In this document: positions 1-5,148 of the stretch, piece by piece
Layout: each line of letters begins with the position of its first letter
Position numbering within the stretch: position 1 is the first letter of the stretch
DNA from: Gemmiger_A avium
Lineage (GTDB): Bacteria > Bacillota > Clostridia > Oscillospirales > Ruminococcaceae
Direction: 5' to 3'
Assembly: GCA_019114585.1 (NCBI GenBank)
Contig: DXFE01000099.1
Location: forward strand, 1-5,180
Length of the DNA stretch: 5,180 nt
Program-made: the position numbers and the translations under genes
Notes under the pieces: model-generated
What the model saw: the letters and a program-made list of their open reading frames with translations, nothing else
The model's database searches: none
What the model was told of the DNA's origin: nothing

Positions 1-37
1 GATTTCCGGGGTCTGGGGGGACGTTGTCCCCCCAGAT
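1..37 (-). repeat. Left copy of a 37-bp palindromic repeat, inverted relative to 2492-2528
   Basis: These 37 bases are the exact reverse complement of 2492-2528. The element contains its own hairpin: an 11-bp stem (12-22 with 26-36) around a 3-nt loop, with a six-G arm facing a six-C arm. The first 11 bases (GATTTCCGGGG) equal one arm of the 20-bp hairpin at 2518-2561. The element is therefore probably cut by the window edge, and the rest of that hairpin is expected just upstream. The two copies bracket the hydrolase-transporter operon. The type resembles dispersed REP/MITE-like intergenic elements; the family name is not known to me. Confidence 0.85.
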
Positions 38-40
38 CGG

Positions 41-72
41 CTTTGCCGCCCCGGTTGCCCCGGGCGGCAAAG
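41..72. repeat. Inverted repeat with 11-bp arms upstream of the first operon
   Basis: CTTTGCCGCCC (41-51) is exactly complementary to GGGCGGCAAAG (62-72) across a 10-nt loop. There is no T-tract after it on either strand, so it is not a standard intrinsic terminator. It lies directly after the palindromic element at 1-37 and may be part of the same composite repeat. Its loop holds the proposed -35 hexamer of the operon promoter, so a DNA- or RNA-level role near initiation is possible but unproven. Confidence 0.7.
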
Positions 73-83
73 TGTGGTACACT
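55..83 (+). promoter_or_regulatory. Sigma70-type promoter of the hydrolase-transporter operon
   Basis: A -35 hexamer TTGCCC (55-60, 4 of 6 to consensus) is separated by exactly 17 bp from a -10 hexamer TACACT (78-83, 4 of 6). A TG at 75-76 gives an extended -10. Transcription would begin near position 90, leaving a leader of under 30 nt that carries the Shine-Dalgarno site. This placement also argues against translation from the in-frame ATG at 43, which would lie upstream of the promoter. Confidence 0.55.
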
Positions 84-85
84 TT
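69..85. promoter_or_regulatory. 17-bp palindrome overlapping the -10 box (possible operator)
   Basis: AAAGTGT (69-75) and ACACTTT (79-85) form a perfect 7-bp inverted repeat around a GGT centre. It covers the proposed -10 hexamer, where a bound dimeric repressor would block RNA polymerase. No regulator gene is encoded in the window, so the binding protein is unknown. The palindrome could partly reflect the -10 sequence itself; the outer AAAG/CTTT pairs are not needed for a promoter and favour an operator. Confidence 0.4.
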
Positions 86-103
86 ATTGCAACACCACAC
101 AAA

Positions 104-110
104 AGGGAGG
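104..110 (+). promoter_or_regulatory. Ribosome binding site fixing the hydrolase start
   Basis: AGGGAGG lies 7 nt before the ATG at 118. It selects this start over the upstream in-frame ATG at 43, which has no comparable site. Confidence 0.75.
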
Positions 111-117
111 GACCGGG

Positions 118-1086
118 ATGATCGACCAAAAACGATACGTAACGCTGGGCAATCTGCCCCAGAAGATCCACGTAAAAGGCGACGAGACAAAACCGCTGCT
201 GCTGTTCCTGCACGGGGGTCCGGGGGTGTGTAACCGGCACACCGTCATGACCACCCACGCGGATCTGCAGCGGGATTTTCTCGTGGTGGCCTGGGACCAG
301 CGGGGCAGCGGCGGCTCCTACAAGGGCGCGAAGCCCGAGACCCTGACCATCGACCGCCTGGTGGAGGACGCCCGGGAGCTGGTGGCCTGGCTGTGCCGGG
401 AATACCGGCGCAAAAAGGTGTATCTGCTGGGCGGCAGCTGGGGTTCTCAGCTGGGCACGTTGCTGGCATACCGGTATCCGGAACAGGTGGCCGCCTATGT
501 GGGCTTCGGCCAGGTGGTCAACGGGGCGGAAAACGAACGGCTCAGCTACGCCTTTGCCCTGCAGCAGGCCAAAAAGGCCGGCGACACCGCCGCTATCCGC
601 AAACTGAAACGGGTGGGTCCGCCGGAAAACGGGGTGTACAAGGGCGGTTTTGAGGGCATGATGACCCAGCGCCGGGTGATGATGAAATACGGCGGCTATT
701 CCCAGAGCAAGGCCAAACGCAGCTATTTTTCCAGCATGGTGGTGCCGATGCTCTTTTCCGGGGAATACTCCCCCGCCGACCTGATCGGGGTGGCCAAGGG
801 GTATAAATACGTCCTGACCGCCATGTGGCCCCAGGTGGGCGCGTCCGACCTGGCCCGGGACTGCCGGGAATTCCGGGTTCCCTACTTCATCTTTGACGGG
901 GTGCTGGATCAGAACACCCCCGCGGCGCTGGTGCAGGCCTATTTTGACGGCATCACCGCCCCGAAAAAGGAGCTGATCTGGTTCGAGCACTCGGGCCACA
1001 ACCCCATGACCGACGAGCCGGAACGGTTTAAGTCCCTGCTGCGTGACCGGCTTCTCACCCTGGAAAAGGAGGATCCCACCACATGA
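118..1086 (+). CDS. Alpha/beta hydrolase, proline iminopeptidase-like (peptidase family S33)
   Basis: A 322-residue serine hydrolase of the S33 type. Such enzymes remove an N-terminal residue, classically proline, from short peptides or hydrolyse related small amides and esters. In order: the oxyanion-hole motif HGGPG (residues 32-36), DQRGSGGS (60-67), the nucleophile elbow GGSWGS with Ser107, a cap domain at about 135-245, the likely acid Asp264 in DGVLDQNTP, and the catalytic His294 in EHSGHNPM. The triad looks complete and the length fits the family. There is no signal peptide or membrane segment, so the protein should be cytoplasmic. The start at 118 is supported by AGGGAGG 7 nt upstream; an ATG at 43 would add 25 unlikely residues and lie before the promoter. 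The stop overlaps the transporter start by 4 bases, so the two are made together. True substrate specificity cannot be read from the motifs: family members include amino-acid esterases and amidases. Confidence 0.9.
   Translation: MIDQKRYVTLGNLPQKIHVKGDETKPLLLFLHGGPGVCNRHTVMTTHADLQRDFLVVAWDQRGSGGSYKGAKPETLTIDRLVEDARELVAWLCREYRRKKVYLLGGSWGSQLGTLLAYRYPEQVAAYVGFGQVVNGAENERLSYAFALQQAKKAGDTAAIRKLKRVGPPENGVYKGGFEGMMTQRRVMMKYGGYSQSKAKRSYFSSMVVPMLFSGEYSPADLIGVAKGYKYVLTAMWPQVGASDLARDCREFRVPYFIFDGVLDQNTPAALVQAYFDGITAPKKELIWFEHSGHNPMTDEPERFKSLLRDRLLTLEKEDPTT
1066..1072 (+). promoter_or_regulatory. Ribosome binding site of the transporter, inside the hydrolase gene
   Basis: AAGGAGG sits 10 nt before the ATG at 1083, within the last codons of the hydrolase. 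With the ATGA overlap it indicates translational coupling by re-initiation. Confidence 0.75.
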
Positions 1087-2477
1087 ACGAGTCCACTATC
1101 CCCCGCCTGAAATTCCCCGAGAAATTCGGGTTCTTCACCTTCTCCACCGCCAGCAACGTGGTGTACCAGTTCAAGAGCCTGTACTACCTGTTCTTTCTGA
1201 CCAACGTGCTCAAGATCGACGTTCTGGCCGCGGGCCTGATCCTGACCATCGGCACCATCTGGGACGCCATCAACGACCCGCTGATCGGGTTCTGGTCGGT
1301 GAACCACAAGTTCAGGAACGGCGAGCGGTGCCGCCCGTTTGCCCTCTGGTTCGCGGTGCCCTGGGCGCTGTCGGTGGTGGCGCTGTTCTGCGATTTCCGC
1401 ACCAGCCAGACAATCACGGTGATCCTGGCGCTGGTGATCTATTTTATCTTTGAGTCCTTCAACACCTTTGTGGCCATCCCCTACAACAGCATGGGCGGCC
1501 TTGCCACCGACCGGGACGAGGACCGCCGTTCCATCAACGTGTACCGCAACCTGGGCGGCTGCCTGGGCAGCGGCATCGGGGCGGTGGCCTGCCTGCCGCT
1601 GCTCAAGGTGTTCGGCGCCCTGGACGAAAGCGGCAACCTGATCGACGGTTCCAGCGCCCGGGGATTCCTGCTCACCGCCATGGTCATGGGCGCGGTGTGC
1701 GTGATCGGCAGCCTGGCCCACTACTTCACCACCCGGGAACGGGTGCGCCAGATCGCCGACGATGAAGATCCCGTCAGCCCTCTGGCCGCGGCTAAAATGC
1801 TGCTGCGCTGCCGGTCCTGGGTGCTGAACATGTTCTACATCATCTGCTATGGCGTCAACAATGTGCTCATCATGAGCTCCATTACCTACTACGCCACCTA
1901 TGTGATGGGCAGCACCGCCGCCGCCACCGCCATCCAGGCGGTATACCTGGTGGTGTCCATTATCACCACCCTGCTGGTGGGCCCGCTGGACCGGCTGCTG
2001 GGCCGCAAGCGCACCATGCTGTTCGGTGCGGCGGTGCTGGTGCTGGGCAAGATCTGGTTTGTGCTGGATCCCTGGTCCACCGGGGCGATCTACACCAACG
2101 CGGTGACGGTGGGCATCGGCCTGGCCATCGCCTTCGTGATGTTCAACACCAACCGGAACAACATCGCCGATCTGGTGGAGTGGGACAGCGGCCGCCGGAT
2201 CGACAGCCTGGTCTCCACCGGTGACAACCTGGCCGCCAAGCTGGCCCAGGCCGGCGCCACCCAGCTGCTGACGGTGGCCATGCATCTGTCCGGCTTCAAC
2301 GAGGCGCTGCCCGCCCAGCCCGCCGCCACCCTGGACACCATCAACGCCATGCTGGGCTGGGTGCCCGGCCTGGTGACCCTGGTGATGCTGGCCGTGCTGC
2401 TGGCCATGGACATCGAGGGCGACATGCGCCGCATGAAACAGGAAAAAGCCGCCCGCGGCATCCCGGTCTCGGGCTGA
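1083..2477 (+). CDS. GPH-family (MelB-like, MFS_2) cation-coupled transporter
   Basis: A 464-residue inner-membrane symporter of the glycoside-pentoside-hexuronide family. About twelve hydrophobic helices can be seen, roughly at 15-40, 46-70, 85-105, 111-134, 155-175, 196-214, 246-272, 282-300, 310-328, 336-355, 384-402 and 424-442. The family signature in helix II is clear: GTIWDAINDPLIG (residues 57-69). By eye-alignment with MelB, Asp61, Asn64, Asp65 and Thr128 match the cation-site residues Asp55, Asn58, Asp59 and Thr121. The loop after helix IV (IPYNSMGGLATDRDEDRRS) and the C-terminal-half segment DLVEWDSGRRIDS (363-375) are also family-typical. The two MelB sugar-binding aspartates appear to be Ala23 and Ala131, so the substrate is probably not a melibiose-like galactoside. 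The gene is coupled to the hydrolase by a 4-base overlap, which suggests uptake of that enzyme's substrate. The C-terminal tail is short and basic. The family call is firm; the substrate is unknown. Confidence 0.92.
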   Translation: MNESTIPRLKFPEKFGFFTFSTASNVVYQFKSLYYLFFLTNVLKIDVLAAGLILTIGTIWDAINDPLIGFWSVNHKFRNGERCRPFALWFAVPWALSVVALFCDFRTSQTITVILALVIYFIFESFNTFVAIPYNSMGGLATDRDEDRRSINVYRNLGGCLGSGIGAVACLPLLKVFGALDESGNLIDGSSARGFLLTAMVMGAVCVIGSLAHYFTTRERVRQIADDEDPVSPLAAAKMLLRCRSWVLNMFYIICYGVNNVLIMSSITYYATYVMGSTAAATAIQAVYLVVSIITTLLVGPLDRLLGRKRTMLFGAAVLVLGKIWFVLDPWSTGAIYTNAVTVGIGLAIAFVMFNTNRNNIADLVEWDSGRRIDSLVSTGDNLAAKLAQAGATQLLTVAMHLSGFNEALPAQPAATLDTINAMLGWVPGLVTLVMLAVLLAMDIEGDMRRMKQEKAARGIPVSG

Positions 2478-2491
2478 CGGCTGAAAGCTGA

Positions 2492-2528
2492 ATCTGGGGG
2501 GACAACGTCCCCCCAGACCCCGGAAATC
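2492..2528 (+). repeat. Right copy of the 37-bp palindromic repeat
   Basis: An exact reverse complement of 1-37. It starts 14 bp after the transporter stop codon. It contains a hairpin of 11-bp stem (2493-2503 with 2507-2517) and AAC loop, and its last 11 bases form the start of the next hairpin. It may stabilise the 3' end of the operon transcript. There is no U-tract. Confidence 0.9.
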
Positions 2529-2561
2529 AGGGCCGGAATACTCCGGCCCTGATTTCCGGGG
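2518..2561. repeat. Perfect 20-bp hairpin between convergent operons
   Basis: Bases 2518-2537 pair without mismatch with 2542-2561 around the loop ATAC. It abuts the preceding hairpin with no spacer. Such a stem would be very stable in RNA from either strand and could act as a shared transcript-end or processing barrier for both convergent operons. Neither side has the T-run of an intrinsic terminator, so a terminator call would be speculative. The arms share GATTTCCGGGG with the opening of the window. Confidence 0.85.
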
Positions 2562-2562
2562 G

Positions 2563-2589
2563 CCCGGCAGCGCGATCGGCGCAGCCGGG
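2563..2589. repeat. Imperfect GC-rich hairpin
   Basis: CCCGGC (2563-2568) pairs with GCCGGG (2584-2589). Inside, GCGC (2570-2573) pairs with GCGC (2579-2582), interrupted only by an A-A mismatch, leaving a loop of GATCG. A 21-nt stretch here (2567-2587) matches 5091-5111 in the tandem array at 19 of 21 positions, so it looks like a dispersed repeat module. Confidence 0.6.
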
Positions 2590-2619
2590 CGGGTGCATCC
2601 TTGTTGCGCCTCGCAGCGC

Positions 2620-2640
2620 GGGGGATATGTTATATCCCCC
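2620..2640. repeat. 9-bp hairpin just beyond the CorA stop codon
   Basis: GGGGGATAT (2620-2628) pairs exactly with ATATCCCCC (2632-2640) around GTT. It begins 19 bp past the CorA stop on the minus strand and may protect or end that transcript. The hairpin lacks a following U-tract. Its CCCCCAGATCGGC flank (2636-2648) is identical to 29-41, so it belongs to the same element family as the 37-bp repeats, with a different stem interior. Confidence 0.7.
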
Positions 2641-2659
2641 AGATCGGCCTCTGTCTCCC

Positions 2660-3568
2660 TCACCAGTACCGTTTGCGGCGGAAATAGACCACGCAGCCGC
2701 CCACCACCAGCACGCTCACGGCGATGACCGCCGGATACCCGTACCGCCAGCCCAGTTCCGGCATGTAGGCAAAGTTCATGCCGTACCATCCCACGATCAG
2801 GGACAGCGGCATAAAGATGGTGGTCACGATGGTCAGCAGCTTCATGATCCGGTTCTGGGCGATATCCACCTGCGCCTGATACTCGCTGCTCACCTGGCTG
2901 GCATACTCCCGCAGCAGCTGGGTCTCGTTCTGCAGCCGGTCCAGCCGCCGCAGCACATACAGCAGCCGGCTCTGGCTGCACTCGTCCAGCAGATCGGCGG
3001 CGTTCTCCTGCAGGGTGGTCACCAGATCGTCCAGCTGGGCATAGAACCGGTTGCGCTGGTTCAGTTCCCGGCGCAGACGGCTCATCCGGGCGATAAAGCC
3101 CTCGGTATGGCTTTCCAGCACCACCTGCTCCAGTTCCGAGATCCGGTCCTCCAACGACTGGATCTCCCCCAGATCCTCCGCCACCAGCGCCAGGAAGAAG
3201 TCCATCAGCAGATCATCCGCCCCGTCGGCGTGATGGGGCCGCATCCGGCGCACCGTTTCCAGGCATTCCGCCGCGGTCTCGCCCCGGTCCACGAACAGCA
3301 GGCTGTCCTCCCACCAGGCAAACAGCAGGTTTCTCGGCTTGTGCTTGCCCTTGGCCGGGATATGCAGTTCCCCCTGGATGCAGTCCGGCTCCACCGTCAG
3401 GCGGCAGCCCCGGCATTCGGCCAGCTTCTCCGCCGCCTGTTCCGCCACGCCCCGGGGCAGACCGGCTGTGGCCAGTTCCTCCGGCCGCAGCACCGCCGCC
3501 AGACCCTGCCAGCCGTTTTGCGCCCCCCGGGGCTCCTCGGCCAGCTTTTCCGCGATGCGATAGTACAT
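2660..3568 (-). CDS. CorA-family divalent metal ion channel
   Basis: A 302-residue CorA-type inner-membrane channel. Family members form homopentamers that admit Mg2+, and some carry Co2+, Ni2+ or Zn2+. The N-terminal part (about 1-120) is the soluble alpha/beta domain. Residues about 125-240 are the long charged helices of the stalk, with coiled-coil character. The C-terminus has two membrane helices, about 243-262 and 278-296. The diagnostic pore motif GMN is at 263-265 (YGMNF), followed by the expected MPEL loop (269-272). The protein ends in a short basic tail. The start at 3568 has a GGGGGAG site 5 nt upstream. The gene follows the M42 peptidase after 24 bp with no terminator, so they are probably co-transcribed. 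The soluble domain is slightly short, which is common in clostridial members. CorA proteins cannot be assigned Mg2+ or Co2+ preference from sequence alone. Confidence 0.93.
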   Translation of the reverse strand: MYYRIAEKLAEEPRGAQNGWQGLAAVLRPEELATAGLPRGVAEQAAEKLAECRGCRLTVEPDCIQGELHIPAKGKHKPRNLLFAWWEDSLLFVDRGETAAECLETVRRMRPHHADGADDLLMDFFLALVAEDLGEIQSLEDRISELEQVVLESHTEGFIARMSRLRRELNQRNRFYAQLDDLVTTLQENAADLLDECSQSRLLYVLRRLDRLQNETQLLREYASQVSSEYQAQVDIAQNRIMKLLTIVTTIFMPLSLIVGWYGMNFAYMPELGWRYGYPAVIAVSVLVVGGCVVYFRRKRYW

Positions 3569-3573
3569 CCCGT

Positions 3574-3580
3574 CTCCCCC
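3574..3580 (-). promoter_or_regulatory. Ribosome binding site of the CorA gene
   Basis: On the minus strand GGGGGAG lies 5 nt before the ATG at 3568, inside the 24-bp gap after the peptidase stop. An alternative AGAGGAAA lies further upstream (3582-3589). Confidence 0.55.
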
Positions 3581-3592
3581 GTTTCCTCTGTG

Positions 3593-4645
3593 TTACGCCA
3601 GTTCCAGATACAGCCCCGCCAGTTCCATGGTCGCGTGCAGCGCGTCCAGATGGGTGCGCTCCATCCCATGGGAAGCGTGCACCCCCGGCCCGACCAGCGC
3701 GGCCCGGGCGTCCATGCCCGCGCCCCAGGCGGCCCCCACATCCGAGCCGTAGTGGGGATAGATGTCCACCGCACAGTCCACGCCGTTGGCCGCGGCCATC
3801 TTCACCAGACGGCTCACCATCTCATAATCATAGGGCCCGTGGCTGTCCTTGGCGCAGATGGATACCTGGTACTCGGTGCAGGACAGATCCTCCCCGATGC
3901 AGCCCATATCCACAGCCAACAGCTCGTCCACCGGCGGCAGGGTGGCGCCGCCGTGGCCCACCTCTTCGTGCACGGTAAAGGTCATCCAGGTATCAAACCG
4001 GGGACGCTCACCGGTATGTTTCATCCGCCACAGCAGCGCCAGCAGGCAGGACGCACTGGCCTTGTCATCCAGGAACCGGGATTTCACGAACCCGCTTTCG
4101 GTGATCACCGTCTTGGGATCGTAGCACACATAATCGCCGGCCGCGATGCCCAGCGCCTGCACGTCCGCCTTGCTGTGTACCTTCTCGTCGATCCGCACCG
4201 CCATGTTTTTCTCATCCCGGGCGCGGGTAGCCGCGTCGTCCTGCACATGCACCGACGGCGACAGGCTCAGCACCGTGCCGGTGTACACCCGGCCGTCCCG
4301 GGTGTAGATGCGGCAGTATTCCCCGTCCAGCGTGGGCATCAGCGGACCGCCCACCCGGGTCACCATCAGCATGCCGTCGGCGGTGATGGAACGCACCATC
4401 AGCCCCAGGGTATCCACATGGGCGCACAGGCCCACCCGGCGCCCCGGCTCCCGCCCGGGTACCGCCACCACCAGGTTGCCCTTGTTAGTGCGCCGTGCCT
4501 CAAAGCCCAGTTCCTTGGCAATGCCCGCCGCCGCTTCCACCGCCCGGTCGGTAAACCCGGTGGGGCTATCCTGCCCCAGCAGCTTGTACAGCGTATCCCG
4601 CAGAAACGCGTCCTGTTCCTGTTTCAGAGTTTTATCCATCTTCAT
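3593..4645 (-). CDS. M42-family metallopeptidase (di-metal aminopeptidase), resembling the NAGGN-associated subgroup
   Basis: A 350-residue cytoplasmic metallo-aminopeptidase of the M42 type, which usually forms large tetrahedral complexes and trims N-terminal residues from peptides. Visible in order: His76 and Asp78 in AHVDTLG, the bridging Asp193 in RFLDDKAS, the catalytic Glu227 and metal-binding Glu228 in HEEVGHG, Asp246 in VDMG, and His326 in ASHGMERTH. All expected ligands are present. The PDZ-like dimerisation domain lies between, at about 90-185. From memory, the C-terminal half (DSHGPYDYEM, YGSD, ASHGMERTH) is closest to M42 peptidases named for the osmoprotectant NAGGN system, but no NAGGN synthesis genes occur here. 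The start at 4645 has AGAGAGG 10 nt upstream; the second Met, two codons on, would be less well spaced. It is the first gene of an operon with CorA. The family is certain; the physiological peptide is unknown. Confidence 0.93.
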   Translation of the reverse strand: MKMDKTLKQEQDAFLRDTLYKLLGQDSPTGFTDRAVEAAAGIAKELGFEARRTNKGNLVVAVPGREPGRRVGLCAHVDTLGLMVRSITADGMLMVTRVGGPLMPTLDGEYCRIYTRDGRVYTGTVLSLSPSVHVQDDAATRARDEKNMAVRIDEKVHSKADVQALGIAAGDYVCYDPKTVITESGFVKSRFLDDKASASCLLALLWRMKHTGERPRFDTWMTFTVHEEVGHGGATLPPVDELLAVDMGCIGEDLSCTEYQVSICAKDSHGPYDYEMVSRLVKMAAANGVDCAVDIYPHYGSDVGAAWGAGMDARAALVGPGVHASHGMERTHLDALHATMELAGLYLELA

Positions 4646-4655
4646 ATCGTTTCAT

Positions 4656-4662
4656 CCTCTCT
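4656..4662 (-). promoter_or_regulatory. Ribosome binding site of the M42 peptidase
   Basis: AGAGAGG on the minus strand, 10 nt before the ATG at 4645. It favours that ATG over the in-frame ATG two codons later. Confidence 0.65.
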
Positions 4663-4684
4663 GGAAAATGGTTCATCCGGCTCC

Positions 4685-4713
4685 ATCTTACAAAAAAATG
4701 CCCCGCTTGGCAA
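4685..4713 (-). promoter_or_regulatory. Sigma70-type promoter of the M42-CorA operon
   Basis: On the minus strand the -35 hexamer TTGCCA (4708-4713, 5 of 6 to consensus) and the -10 hexamer TAAGAT (4685-4690, 4 of 6) are separated by 17 bp that include a run of seven T. The start of transcription would lie near 4678, giving a leader of about 30 nt with the ribosome binding site. No operator-like palindrome is evident. Upstream lies only the tandem repeat array. Confidence 0.6.
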
Positions 4714-4753
4714 GAGGCGAAATAATCTCAGCAGTTCACCACCCATCGGAAAA

Positions 4754-4950
4754 GCACCAAACAAAAAAGTCGCCCTCTGCCGCCCGTCATCCGTCCGCCG
4801 CGAGCCTGGTGCGCTTCTAGACGAGGCCGTTAAGACCGACCTTCCGGTGGAAGGTCGGTTAGGCCGAGAGTCCCTGCGAGACGAACGCGAGCCGCAGGCG
4901 AAGCGTGAGTCCGCCCCACGGGAAACGATCAGTTTCCCGTGGGGGAAGAA
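4754..4950. repeat. Tandem repeat unit 1 (197 bp), non-coding
   Basis: First full copy of a unit that recurs at 4951. It opens with GCACCAAACAAAAAAGTCGCC. It contains a perfect 11-bp hairpin (4835-4845 with 4849-4859, loop GGT) and a perfect 13-bp hairpin (4914-4926 with 4932-4944, loop GATCA). The block 4785-4880 matches 4981-5076 at 95 of 96 positions, whereas 4881-4913 differs strongly from the matching segment of unit 2. GCACCA (4754-4759) and TGGTGC (4807-4812) are complementary and may close a larger stem. A minus-strand reading frame covers it but has no convincing start or family. Confidence 0.85.
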
Positions 4951-5148
4951 GCACCAAACAAGAAAGTCGCCCCCGCCGCCCGTCATCCGTCCGCCGCGAG
5001 CCTGGTGCGCTTCCAGACGAGGCCGTTAAGACCGACCTTCCGGTGGAAGGTCGGTTAGGCCGAGAGTCCCTGCGAGCTGAACCGGAGCGCGCAGCGCGAA
5101 CGGCGAAGCCGCCCCACGGGAAACGATCAGTTTCCCGTGGGGGAAGCA
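4951..5148. repeat. Tandem repeat unit 2 (198 bp), non-coding
   Basis: Second copy, with a 1-base deletion near 4973 relative to unit 1. Both hairpins are conserved exactly: 5031-5041 with 5045-5055, and 5112-5124 with 5130-5142. The segment 5077-5111 (35 nt) replaces the 33-nt segment of unit 1. In both units a short CTGCG/CGCAG pairing is possible across this junction, so folding may be kept while sequence drifts. Confidence 0.85.

Noticed and set aside
43..117. Upstream start extending the hydrolase by 25 residues
   Set aside because: There is no Shine-Dalgarno site, it lies upstream of the proposed promoter and within an inverted repeat, and the extra residues do not resemble the family N-terminus.
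2518..2561. Classical Rho-independent terminator
   Set aside because: The stem is strong, but neither strand has a U-tract after it; the following bases are GC-rich.
939..2981. Minus-strand open frame of 680 codons across the transporter
   Set aside because: It runs antisense to a clear GPH transporter and the end of the hydrolase. Its translation is low-complexity (rich in Gln, His, Gly, Ala) as expected for a GC-rich shadow frame, and it matches no family.
4646..4753. Metal-sensing riboswitch ahead of the M42-CorA operon
   Set aside because: The predicted leader is only about 30 nt and shows no aptamer-like helices.
4754..4785. Intrinsic terminator on the minus strand using the T-run opposite 4763-4768
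   Set aside because: The sequence before the T-run on that strand is purine-rich and does not form a compact hairpin.
2627..5029. Plus-strand open frame of 800 codons across the M42-CorA operon
   Set aside because: It is antisense to two firmly identified genes and continues into the repeats. The His/Gln/Pro-rich translation is compositional, and there is no ribosome binding site.
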